A stretch of DNA of 7,843 nucleotides from CAYJLW01 sp964370965 (GCA_964370965.1 CAYJLW010000124.1:1-7843); one strand, 5' to 3'. Positions 1 to 5,994 are shown, numbered from the stretch's first letter. Notes: generated by a model from the letters alone, not told the origin. Translations and numbers: made by a program.

Positions 1-1066
1 TAACCAGGCGGTCGGCATAGTGCGCCTTATGCCGACGTCGGCATAAGGCGCACAGAGTCGCAATGTTCTCGGGTTCTGTCTTGCCGTTGGGGACCCAGGG
101 GATGATGTGGTGGCCTTGGAGGAGGCGGGTGGAGCCGCAGCCGGGGAAGCGGCAGCTCCGGTCGCGGCGGCGGACCTGGCGGGCGAGCCAGGCGGGGACG
201 GTGCGCCGGCGCCGGCCTACGCCGAGGGGGCGGCCGTGGGGGTCGTCGATGCAGGCTTCGAGTTGGGCGTCGCAGGTGAGACGCCGGGCGGTCTCGGCGG
301 TGAGGACGGTGTCGAGGGGTGCGGTGGTCTCGACCCCGGGGGTGGTGCCGGTGGGGTCGGCGAGGGCGGCGGCCTCGACGTGCAGGACGACCTGGGCCCT
401 GGGGTGGTCGGTGTGGGTGACGGCGCCGCCGGTGGTGACGAGATCGACGAGGGCGTCGGCGAGGCGGGACTCGTGGGGCTCCCACGCGCCGGTGGCGGGG
501 TCGGGGCCAGCGGATTCGGCGGAGGCTTCGAGGGCGGCGACGACCTGGGCGCCGTCGTCGACGGGGAGGCGCCCGGCGATGTTGAGCCAGTGTGAGTCGG
601 TGTCGACCCACCAGCGCAGGCTGCGGCGGGCGTGGGCGGCGGCGTTCTCTGTGTCGGTGAGGCTGCGGGAGCGCCGGGCGGCGGCCTGGAGTTGGGCAAG
701 GCTGTAGCACTGGGCGTCTTCGGCGAGGTGGGTGTCGTCGGCGGGGGTGGCGAAGCGGGCGAGGATGCGGACCTGGTCCCAGGAGAGGAGGCCAGCCTCG
801 TACGCGTCGGCGATGGCGGGGAGGTCTTCGAGGCTGCGGGCGACGCGGACCATCTCGGCGGCGTGGCTGTGGGTGGTAGCGGTGGCGGCGGCCACCCATG
901 CAGTCATGGACGTGGCGCCGTCGACCTTGTGGCCGTCGCGGCGTTCGTAGGCGGCGATGTAGGCGAGTATGACGCGCTCGGTGCGGGCCTTCAGGGCGGC
1001 GAGCTGGCCGATCGCCGTGCTGAGCACGTCGAGGGGGCAGGTGTCGAGCTCGCTCCGATCGAACAT
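1..1066 (-). CDS. DUF222 / HNH endonuclease-like protein (13E12 family), 3' end cut by window edge
   Basis: The frame is open for 355 codons from ATG at 1066 and has no stop before base 1, so the C-terminus is missing. Residues of about 20-260 look like the DUF222 region: an Ala-rich helical start (MFDRSELDTCPLDVLSTAIG), then TAWVAAAT, SWDQVRILARF and LRWWVDTDSHWLNIAGRLP. Residues 305-349 form an HNH module: CRFPGC (305-310), GHHIIPW (318-324), N334, then CALC (339-342) and H346/H349. The four cysteines suggest a structural zinc and the histidines the nuclease metal site. Such proteins are abundant and multicopy in actinomycetes; nuclease activity and biological role are mostly unproven, and a mobile or selfish origin is often suspected. 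The end of the HNH motif lies in a perfect palindrome, and its CALC-RRR-H spacing looks slightly unusual to me. Family call is strong, function weak. Confidence 0.9.
   Translation of the reverse strand, partial: MFDRSELDTCPLDVLSTAIGQLAALKARTERVILAYIAAYERRDGHKVDGATSMTAWVAAATATTHSHAAEMVRVARSLEDLPAIADAYEAGLLSWDQVRILARFATPADDTHLAEDAQCYSLAQLQAAARRSRSLTDTENAAAHARRSLRWWVDTDSHWLNIAGRLPVDDGAQVVAALEASAESAGPDPATGAWEPHESRLADALVDLVTTGGAVTHTDHPRAQVVLHVEAAALADPTGTTPGVETTAPLDTVLTAETARRLTCDAQLEACIDDPHGRPLGVGRRRRTVPAWLARQVRRRDRSCRFPGCGSTRLLQGHHIIPWVPNGKTEPENIATLCALCRRRHKAHYADRLV
20..53. repeat. Perfect 34-bp palindrome inside the HNH coding sequence
   Basis: Bases 20-36 (GTGCGCCTTATGCCGAC) are followed with no spacer by their exact reverse complement at 37-53; symmetry breaks at 19/54. 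The centre is GACGTC. A further direct copy of GTCGGCATA from the right arm (37-45) lies at 11-19. In the minus-strand gene the palindrome encodes residues 339-349 (CALCRRRHKAH), the distal part of the HNH motif. It could be a protein-binding site, a template-switch scar, a short palindromic repeat or an assembly fold-back near a contig end. The sequence alone does not separate these. Confidence 0.9.
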
Positions 1067-1072
1067 ACGTTC

Positions 1073-1078
1073 ACCCTA
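1073..1078 (-). promoter_or_regulatory. Possible -10 element (TAGGGT) for a leaderless transcript of the DUF222/HNH gene
   Basis: Read on the minus strand, TAGGGT is followed by six bases (GAACGT) and then the ATG at 1066. This fits the actinobacterial TANNNT -10 pattern at a distance that would place transcription start on or beside the start codon. The bases before the ATG offer only a weak Shine-Dalgarno (AGGG), in keeping with leaderless expression. No good -35 box is visible; GGTTTG (1095-1100) with a 16-base spacer is the nearest. This is inference from motif and position only. Confidence 0.35.
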
Positions 1079-1168
1079 CAGCCCACCTACGACACAAACC
1101 ACGTCGGGGGGGAGCGGGGAGCAAGGAGCCCGGAGAAGTTCCGCCCGCCCCCCTCTCGATCCGCGCCC

Positions 1169-1186
1169 ACGTCCCGTGCCGGACGT
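1169..1186 (-). terminator. Hairpin directly after the HicB-like gene, possible weak terminator
   Basis: ACGTCC (1169-1174) and GGACGT (1181-1186) are perfect inverted repeats around a six-base loop. The stem begins within the stop codon of the HicB-like gene (1186-1188). No T-tract follows on the minus strand, so a classical Rho-independent terminator is not shown. The rest of the 1067-1185 gap holds no other structure I can support apart from the possible -10 of the next gene. Confidence 0.3.
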
Positions 1187-1437
1187 CAGGGTTGGCAGGA
1201 GCACCCAGCCCTGCAGGGAGCGGCCTCGGGGCTCTCGGAGGACGTCTCGTCGGTGAAGCTGACGCCCACGTCGCCGAGGATCTCGCCCACAGCGGCGAGC
1301 ACGCGCTCCACGACCTCTGTTCGCGTGTCGCCGACGGCCGTGAAGCCGGGCAGGTGTGGGGAGTCCGCCGACCATACCTCACCAGGTCGTTCGTTGCCGG
1401 GATCACGGCGGAGCGTCACGTTCACGTTGGTCATCAT
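1186..1437 (-). CDS. Small HicB / DUF1902-like antitoxin-type protein
   Basis: The product is 83 aa from ATG at 1437; a second ATG follows directly at 1434. The core of about residues 17-58 reads GEVWSADSPHLPGFTAVGD, then TRTEVVERVLAAVGEIL. This matches the HicB/DUF1902 pattern: a beta strand with W-x-A-x-S/D, then L/IPG-F/L, a G-D-T turn and a helix with spaced hydrophobics. HicB proteins neutralise the HicA mRNA interferase. No HicA (about 60 aa, double-stranded-RNA-binding-like fold with a G-S-H motif) is visible on either side, so this is a solitary or orphan member, or works otherwise. The C-terminal tail (about 65-83, Ser/Glu/Cys-rich) shows no DNA-binding domain. The ATG was preferred over an upstream in-frame GTG at 1458 because of the strong RBS just before it. 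Confidence 0.7.
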   Translation of the reverse strand: MMTNVNVTLRRDPGNERPGEVWSADSPHLPGFTAVGDTRTEVVERVLAAVGEILGDVGVSFTDETSSESPEAAPCRAGCSCQP

Positions 1438-1443
1438 GGCCCC

Positions 1444-1448
1444 CCTCC
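1444..1448 (-). promoter_or_regulatory. Ribosome-binding site deciding the start of the HicB-like gene
   Basis: On the minus strand GGAGG (first base of a GGAGGGGGG run) lies six bases before ATG 1437. It falls inside the longer reading frame that would begin at GTG 1458, which argues for the shorter 83-residue protein rather than the 90-residue one. Confidence 0.7.
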
Positions 1449-1454
1449 GTCGCA

Positions 1455-1562
1455 TCACAGTAGCTCCATCGCTTCTTCTTCGGTCGCTCCCACGTCAATG
1501 GTCAGCAGTTCCTTCACGCCGAGAGCCCGGGCACAGCGGAGCGGCGCTGGCTGCGGAGTCAC
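1455..1562 (-). CDS. Doubtful 35-aa ORF upstream of the HicB-like gene, possibly a remnant
   Basis: A GTG-initiated frame of 35 codons ends in LGVKELLTIDVGATEEEAMELL (the last 22 residues; key parts are KELLTIDVG and TEEEAMELL), a plausible amphipathic helical end. Its TGA overlaps by four bases (GTGA) the GTG at 1458 that opens the longer frame of the HicB-like gene, which resembles translational coupling. Against it: no clear RBS, short length, no recognised family, a stop only eight codons before the GTG, and it sits in the divergent gap where the ribE promoter should be. It could be the 3' remnant of a lost toxin-antitoxin partner, or chance. It does not show HicA motifs. Confidence 0.22.
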   Translation of the reverse strand: MTPQPAPLRCARALGVKELLTIDVGATEEEAMELL

Positions 1563-1582
1563 GCAACAGCCAGACTTGGGTG

Positions 1583-2176
1583 ATGTTCACCGGAATCATC
1601 GAAGAGCTGGGCACGGTTCGGGACGTCACGGAGCGGGCGGCGGGGGTGCGCATCGACGTCGCTGCCACCACGGTGTTGGAGGACGCCGCCCCGGGCGCGT
1701 CCGTGGCTGTGAACGGCACCTGCCTCACGGTCACGGAGATGGTGCCGGGTGGGTTCTGCGCCGACGTCATGGCCGAGACCCTGCGGGTCACCGGCCTCGG
1801 GTCCCTGCGCCCGGGCGACCGGGTGAACCTGGAGCGGCCGGTGCGCATCGGCGGTCGCCTCGACGGCCATATCGTGCAGGGTCACGTCGACGGTGTCGGT
1901 ACAATTGGGGCCCTTGACACCGGAACGAACGAGACGACGATCAGGGTGGAAGCACCGCCTGAGGTGCTCCGTTACTGCGTGCCGAAAGGGTCGGTCACTC
2001 TCGACGGCATCTCCCTCACCCTCGTGGAGGTGGGGGAGGACGCCCTCAGCGTGTCGATCATCCCGCACACGTGGGACGTCACGAACCTGCACACCAAGAA
2101 GGTGGGCGACCCGGTGAACCTGGAGGCCGACGTGATCGCCAAGTACGTGGAGCGACTGGTCCCGGGAGGCTGCTGA
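1583..2176 (+). CDS. ribE: Riboflavin synthase, alpha subunit type
   Basis: The 197-aa product has the usual family length (about 200-215) and the diagnostic N-terminus MFTGIIEELG, which fixes the start. The enzyme dismutates two 6,7-dimethyl-8-ribityllumazine molecules to riboflavin and the pyrimidinedione that lumazine synthase reuses; it acts as a cytosolic homotrimer. Both tandem lumazine-binding barrels are visible: the first with VNGTCLTVTEM, then GGRLDGHIVQGHVDGVG, the second with LDGISLTLVEV and ending SIIPHTWDVTNL. The conserved Cys of the first barrel (NGTC) is present. The gene is the first of the run and overlaps ribBA by one base (TGATG). Its own RBS is weak (TTGGGTG directly before ATG). 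I found no RFN/FMN-riboswitch-like sequence and no convincing -10/-35 pair in 1459-1582. It is called ribC in some species. Confidence 0.97.
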   Translation: MFTGIIEELGTVRDVTERAAGVRIDVAATTVLEDAAPGASVAVNGTCLTVTEMVPGGFCADVMAETLRVTGLGSLRPGDRVNLERPVRIGGRLDGHIVQGHVDGVGTIGALDTGTNETTIRVEAPPEVLRYCVPKGSVTLDGISLTLVEVGEDALSVSIIPHTWDVTNLHTKKVGDPVNLEADVIAKYVERLVPGGC

Positions 2177-3516
2177 TGTCACCTCGCCGCCCCGACCTGC
2201 ACGCCGTGGGCCCCCCTGAGGCGCACGGACCCGCCTTCGCCTCCATTCCCGACGCCGTTGCCGCCGTCGCCGAAGGCAAGATGGTCATCGTCGTCGACGA
2301 CGCAGACCGGGAGAACGAGGGCGACCTCGTCTGTGCCGCGTCCAAGGTGACACCCGAGGCCGTGAACTTCATGGCCACGCACGGCCGGGGGCTGGTGTGC
2401 ACGCCCGTCACGGGGGAGCGCCTCGACGCCCTGAAGATCCCCCAGATGGTCACCGACAACACCGACACGCACGACACGGCGTTCTGCGTGGCCGTCGACC
2501 ACCGCTCCACGTCCACGGGGATTTCCGCCGGCGACCGGGCGGCCACCATCAAGGCCCTCCTCGACCCCGACTCCCGCCCGGAGGACTTCCGGAGACCGGG
2601 CCACACGTTCCCGCTGCGCTACGTCGAGGGCGGCGTCCTGCGCCGCGCCGGGCACACCGAGGCCGCCGTCGACCTCGCCCGCCTCGCCGGCCTCCCGCCC
2701 GCAGCGGTGATCTGCGAGATCATGGGGCCCGACGGCACGATGGCCCGCCTTCCCGACCTCACCGGCTTCGCCCGCGAGCACGGCCTCCTCATGGTCACGA
2801 TCGCGGACCTCATCAAGTTCCGGCGCCGCTCCGAGAAGCTCGTGCGCCGCATGGCCGAAGCGGTCATCCCCACCGAGTTCGGCGACTTCCGCTGCGTGGG
2901 CTACGAGAGCATCATCGACGGGGTCGAGCACATCGCCTTCGTGAAGGGCAACGTGGGCGGCGAGGACGACGTCCTCGTCCGGGTGCACTCCGAATGCCTC
3001 ACCGGGGACGTGTTCGGTTCCCGCCGCTGTGACTGCGGCACCCAGCTCAACGCCGCCCTGCGCATGATCTCCGAGGAGGGCGCCGGCGTCCTGCTCTACT
3101 TCCGGGGCCACGAGGGCCGGGGCATCGGCATCCTCCACAAGCTGCGCGCCTACGAGCTCCAGGAACGGGGCCGCGACACGGTGGAGGCGAACCTCGAGCT
3201 CGGCTTCCCCGCCGACAAGCGGGAGTACGGCATCGGGGCGCAGATCCTCTCCGACCTGGGCGTGACCACGATGCGCCTCCTCACGAACAACCCGGCGAAG
3301 CGCTACGGCCTCGAGGGCTACGGCCTCACGATCGTCGAGCGCGTACCGCTGCAGGTGCGCCCCACCCCTGAGAACCTCGCCTACCTGCGCACCAAGCAGG
3401 CCAAGCTCGGGCACCTGCTCGACGGCCTCGAGGACCACGACCTCGCCGGATCGCTGCCCGAGACGGCCACGGCGGGCGGGGACGACGACCCGGAGGAGAA
3501 CAGTGCCGACGCTTGA
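2176..3516 (+). CDS. ribBA: Bifunctional 3,4-dihydroxy-2-butanone-4-phosphate synthase / GTP cyclohydrolase II
   Basis: The 446-aa product provides both riboflavin precursors: dihydroxybutanone phosphate from ribulose 5-phosphate, and the pyrimidine from GTP. The RibB domain (about 20-220) has DDADRENEGD (41-50), the acidic metal loop; STSTGISAGDRAATIKALLD; and GGVLRRAGHTEAAVDLA with the metal His at 160. The RibA domain (about 225-420) has the zinc site C274-x10-C285-x-C287, YFRGHEGRGIG from 308, ELGFPADKREYGIGAQIL, and NNPAKRYGLEGYG. No key residue appears lost, so both halves should be active. A good RBS (GGGAGG, 2164-2169) lies six bases before the ATG, whose A is the last base of the ribE stop. 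The C-terminal tail (about 420-446) is acidic and probably disordered. The last 14 bases overlap ribH. Confidence 0.97.
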   Translation: MSPRRPDLHAVGPPEAHGPAFASIPDAVAAVAEGKMVIVVDDADRENEGDLVCAASKVTPEAVNFMATHGRGLVCTPVTGERLDALKIPQMVTDNTDTHDTAFCVAVDHRSTSTGISAGDRAATIKALLDPDSRPEDFRRPGHTFPLRYVEGGVLRRAGHTEAAVDLARLAGLPPAAVICEIMGPDGTMARLPDLTGFAREHGLLMVTIADLIKFRRRSEKLVRRMAEAVIPTEFGDFRCVGYESIIDGVEHIAFVKGNVGGEDDVLVRVHSECLTGDVFGSRRCDCGTQLNAALRMISEEGAGVLLYFRGHEGRGIGILHKLRAYELQERGRDTVEANLELGFPADKREYGIGAQILSDLGVTTMRLLTNNPAKRYGLEGYGLTIVERVPLQVRPTPENLAYLRTKQAKLGHLLDGLEDHDLAGSLPETATAGGDDDPEENSADA

Positions 3517-3985
3517 AGGCCCCCTGGACGCCACGGGACTCCGCTTCGGGGTCGTGGCCGCCCGCTTCAACGGGGCGATCGTGCACAACCTCGCAGAGGG
3601 CGCCACCGACTGCCTGCGCCGCCACGGCGCCGCCGACGACGACGTCGTCCTGGCCTGGGTGCCGGGGGCCTTCGAGCTCCCCCTCGTCGCCCAGGAGCTC
3701 GCCGAGACCGGCGCCGTGGACGCCGTCGTGTGCCTCGGAGCGGTTATCAGGGGCGCCACCGACCACTACGTCTACGTGTGTTCCGAGGCCGCCCGCGGGA
3801 TCGCAGACGTGTCCCGTACGACCCGGGTGCCGGTGGTCTTCGGGGTCCTCACCTGCGACACGATCGAGCAGGCCACCGAACGGGCAGGGACGAAGGCGGG
3901 CAACAAGGGCTGGGACGCGGCGATCGCCGCCATCGAGTCGGCGAACCTGCTGCGGGCCGTCCGCCGTCTCGCCAAGGACGCGTGA
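3503..3985 (+). CDS. ribH: 6,7-dimethyl-8-ribityllumazine synthase (lumazine synthase)
   Basis: The 160-aa product condenses dihydroxybutanone phosphate with the ribitylamino-pyrimidine to give lumazine, the substrate of RibE. Bacterial lumazine synthases form pentamers or 60-mer capsids. Landmarks are FGVVAARFN (15-23), VPGAFELP (53-60), CLGAVIRGATDHYVY (77-91) with the catalytic His at 88, FGVLTCDTIEQA (113-124), and R127 in ERAGTKAGNKGWDAA, the phosphate-binding and anchor region. H88 and R127 fall at the same numbers as I recall for the Bacillus enzyme. The start is GTG, chosen for family length and for GGAGGAG (3492-3498) four bases upstream. It overlaps the end of ribBA by 14 bases and hisG by four (GTGA), so coupled translation is likely. 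Confidence 0.97.
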   Translation: MPTLEGPLDATGLRFGVVAARFNGAIVHNLAEGATDCLRRHGAADDDVVLAWVPGAFELPLVAQELAETGAVDAVVCLGAVIRGATDHYVYVCSEAARGIADVSRTTRVPVVFGVLTCDTIEQATERAGTKAGNKGWDAAIAAIESANLLRAVRRLAKDA

Positions 3986-4890
3986 ACATCGTGAACGACG
4001 TGAACGAAGCGGCCCGCCTCCGTATCGTCGTCCCCAAGGGCAGCCTCGAAGCCAAGACGCTGCAGCTCTTCGAGGACGCGGACCTCACGATCTTCCGTTC
4101 CTCGGACCGCGACTACCGGGCGACGGTCGACGACCCCCGTGTCGACGAGGTCCGCATCCTGCGCCCCCAGGAGATCGCCAAGTACGTCGAGGAGGGCATC
4201 TTCGACCTCGGCATCACGGGCCGCGACTGGATCACCGAGACCGACTCCGACGTCGTCACCGTGTGCGAGCTGCCCTACTCCCGGGCCACGCCCCGGCCCG
4301 TCCGGGTGGTGCTCGCCGTCCCCGCCGACAGCGGCATCGAGGGCCCCGAGGACCTCCCGGAAGGCGCCAAGATCTCGACGGAGTTCCCCGAGATGACCAG
4401 GCGCCTCTTCGACTCCATCGGCAAGAAGGTGCGCATCTACATGTCCTACGGGGCCACTGAGGCCAAGGTCCCGGACATCGTGGACGCCATCGTGGACCTC
4501 ACGGAGACCGGGTCGTCCCTGCGCCGCGCCGGGATGCGCATCGTGTACGACCTCTGCCGGAGCTACCCGGAGCTCATCGCGAACCGGGTCGCCTGGGAGG
4601 ACCCGGCGAAGCGCCGGTCCATCGAGGAGATCCGCATCCTCCTCCAGGGCGCTCTCAACGCCCGGGGCCGGGTGCTCGTGAAGCTGAACTGCGCCCCCGA
4701 ACGCCTCGAGGACGTGCTCGCCGTCCTGCCCTCGATGAAGTCGCCCACTGTGAACGAGCTCGCCCACGGCGGCGGCTACGCGGTGGAGACGGTCGTGGCC
4801 AAGGCCGAGATCAACACGCTCATCCCGCTCCTGAAGGCCGCCGGCGCCGAGGACATCCTGGAGCTCGCGGTCACGAAGATCGTCGAGTAG
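3982..4890 (+). CDS. hisG: ATP phosphoribosyltransferase, long form with C-terminal regulatory domain
   Basis: This is the first enzyme of histidine synthesis, joining ATP and PRPP to phosphoribosyl-ATP. From GTG 3982 it is 302 aa. Landmarks are LRIVVPKGSLEAKTLQLFED near the start, RILRPQEIAKYVEEGIFDLG leading into ITGRDW (78-83), SYGATEAKVPDIVDAIVDL, and the PRPP loop DLTETGSSLR (172-181). Residues of about 232-302 (KLNCAP, MKSPTVNEL, then ILELAVTKIVE) form the ACT-like domain of long HisG, so it should be a hexamer feedback-inhibited by histidine without HisZ. Three in-frame GTG codons occur nine bases apart (3982, 3991, 4000). AAGGA (3974-3978) is close to the first and far from the second, so the exact start is uncertain; the GTGA overlap favours 3982. 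hisE, often found between ribH and hisG in actinomycetes, is absent. Confidence 0.96.
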   Translation: MNIVNDVNEAARLRIVVPKGSLEAKTLQLFEDADLTIFRSSDRDYRATVDDPRVDEVRILRPQEIAKYVEEGIFDLGITGRDWITETDSDVVTVCELPYSRATPRPVRVVLAVPADSGIEGPEDLPEGAKISTEFPEMTRRLFDSIGKKVRIYMSYGATEAKVPDIVDAIVDLTETGSSLRRAGMRIVYDLCRSYPELIANRVAWEDPAKRRSIEEIRILLQGALNARGRVLVKLNCAPERLEDVLAVLPSMKSPTVNELAHGGGYAVETVVAKAEINTLIPLLKAAGAEDILELAVTKIVE

Positions 4891-4892
4891 GC

Positions 4893-5429
4893 GTGGCGCG
4901 CTTCGTCGTCACCGCCGTCGGCAGCGACCGCCCCGGCATCGTGGCCGCGGTGACCGGCGGTCTCCTCGATGCCGGCTGCAACCTCCGCGACTCGGCCATG
5001 ACGATCCTCGAGGGCCACTTCGCCGTCCTGCTCATGCTGGAGGCCCCCTCCCACGTCGCCGCCGCCGACCTCGAAGCTGCCCTGGCGGGCTCGGCGGCGG
5101 GCCTCGACCTCGACGTCAGCGTCCGTGCGGTGCCGGCGGCCGCCCCGCCGCCCGCACCGGGGGAGACCTGGACGGTGTCGGTCTACGGGGCGGACCGCCC
5201 GGGCATCGTCCACGGTGTGTCGAAGTGCCTTGCCGACCGGGGGGTGAACATCGTCGACCTCCGCACGCACGTCCTGGGCGATCCGGCGGCCCCGGTCTAC
5301 GCCCTCCTCCTGGACGTGGAGGTGCCCGCCGGCACCGACGCGGAGACGCTGGGTGCGGCTCTCCGGACGCTCGCCGGCGAGCTCGGCGTGGACTGCTCGC
5401 TGCACGAGACCGAGGCCGACGTCCTCTGA
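4893..5429 (+). CDS. Double-ACT-domain protein, GcvR-like
   Basis: The 178-aa product has two ACT domains: about residues 1-76, with AVGSDRPGIVAAVTGGLLDAG and NLRDS, and about 93-172, starting WTVSVYGADRPGIVHGVS with GVNIVDLRTHV. A Pro/Ala linker (about 77-91, AAAPPPAPG) joins them. The ADRPGIV turn is the usual ligand-side signature of ACT modules that bind amino acids. The layout and length resemble GcvR of enterobacteria, which restrains the glycine-cleavage activator GcvA in response to glycine, but no GcvA-like regulator or gcv gene is present here, and no DNA-binding or catalytic domain is attached. Its ligand and partner are unknown. It starts at GTG two bases after the hisG stop and ends seven bases before def, so it is almost surely cotranscribed. 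No strong RBS is visible; translation probably depends on coupling. Confidence 0.87.
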   Translation: MARFVVTAVGSDRPGIVAAVTGGLLDAGCNLRDSAMTILEGHFAVLLMLEAPSHVAAADLEAALAGSAAGLDLDVSVRAVPAAAPPPAPGETWTVSVYGADRPGIVHGVSKCLADRGVNIVDLRTHVLGDPAAPVYALLLDVEVPAGTDAETLGAALRTLAGELGVDCSLHETEADVL

Positions 5430-5436
5430 TCCGCTG

Positions 5437-5937
5437 ATGGCCGTGCGCCCCGTGGTCGCTCTCCCCGAGCCCGTGCTACGTCGCCGCGCGGTCCCCGTCG
5501 ACGGGATCGACGCCGCCGCCCGGGCGCTCGCGGACGACCTCGTGGACACGATGCGGGCGTCGCCCGCCTGCGTGGGCCTCGCCGCGCCTCAGATCGGGGT
5601 CTCCCTGCGGGCCTTCTGCGTGGACGTCACCGGCCACCGCAAGGCCCGGTCCTGCCACGGCCTCTTCGTCCTCTTCAACCCCTGTGTCGTGGTTGCCCGC
5701 GGTCCCCTCGTGGCCCGTGAGGGCTGCATGAGCGTGCCCGACCTCACCGGCGACGTCGCCCGTGGCACCGAGGTCGTCGTGGAAGGCCTCACCCCGGAGG
5801 GTGAACGCCGCGTCCTCGAGGTGGACGCGTTGGAGGCCCGCGCCGTCCTCCACGAGCTCGACCACCTCGACGGCCTTACGTTCCTCGACCGGGTCGTGTC
5901 CGCCGAGCGCGTCTTCCCTCGCAAGGTGTACCGGTAG
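5437..5937 (+). CDS. def: Peptide deformylase
   Basis: The 166-aa product has normal length and removes the formyl group from the N-terminal methionine of nascent proteins. All three motifs are present: motif I as CVGLAAPQIG (45-54, with Q52), motif II as EGCMS (95-99, metal ligand C97), and motif III as HELDH (139-143, ligands H139 and H143, catalytic E140). Two departures from the common consensus: the first Gly of motif I (GxGxAAxQ) is Cys45, and the residue before HELDH is Leu rather than the frequent Gln. A stretch of GHRKARSCHGLFVLFNP (66-82) marks a subgroup I recall from other actinomycetes. The start ATG lacks a clear RBS. The gene is last in the run and is followed by a strong hairpin. 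The usual partner fmt is not nearby. Confidence 0.95.
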   Translation: MAVRPVVALPEPVLRRRAVPVDGIDAAARALADDLVDTMRASPACVGLAAPQIGVSLRAFCVDVTGHRKARSCHGLFVLFNPCVVVARGPLVAREGCMSVPDLTGDVARGTEVVVEGLTPEGERRVLEVDALEARAVLHELDHLDGLTFLDRVVSAERVFPRKVYR

Positions 5938-5938
5938 G

Positions 5939-5965
5939 GGGAGCGGGTCGAGGGGCCCCGTTCCC
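5939..5965 (+). terminator. Strong hairpin just after def, candidate operon terminator
   Basis: GGGAGCGGG (5939-5947) pairs with CCCGTTCCC (5957-5965) over nine base pairs, one of them G-U, around a nine-base loop. It begins one base after the def stop codon. No T-tract follows (next bases are GACAGAAAG), so it would be a U-less terminator or an RNA-processing stem, both reported in high-GC actinomycetes. Alternatively it belongs to the leader of the next gene. Confidence 0.5.
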
Positions 5966-5994
5966 GACAGAAAGATCGGTGAAAGGTGCTCCTG

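Noticed and set aside
27..899. 290-codon Arg/Pro-rich minus-strand frame
   Set aside because: It is an out-of-frame reading of the DUF222/HNH gene, made of Arg, Pro and His from GC-rich codons.
1186..1458. 90-codon version of the HicB-like protein starting at GTG 1458
   Set aside because: The strong GGAGG lies inside that extension, six bases before ATG 1437, and the extra residues (MRRRGA) match nothing in the family; the shorter form is preferred.
632..2176. 514-codon plus-strand open frame reaching through the DUF222 region into ribE
   Set aside because: It is open because of high GC. The real ribE starts at MFTGIIEELG (1583); the part upstream is low-complexity Gly/Val-rich sequence antisense to the DUF222/HNH and HicB-like genes.
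2179..3759. 526-codon minus-strand open frame
   Set aside because: It is the antisense shadow of ribBA and ribH, both of which have full conserved motifs; its translation is compositionally biased with no domain.
3772..4767. 331-codon minus-strand frame antisense to hisG
   Set aside because: hisG on the plus strand has complete family motifs; the antisense product has no recognisable domain.
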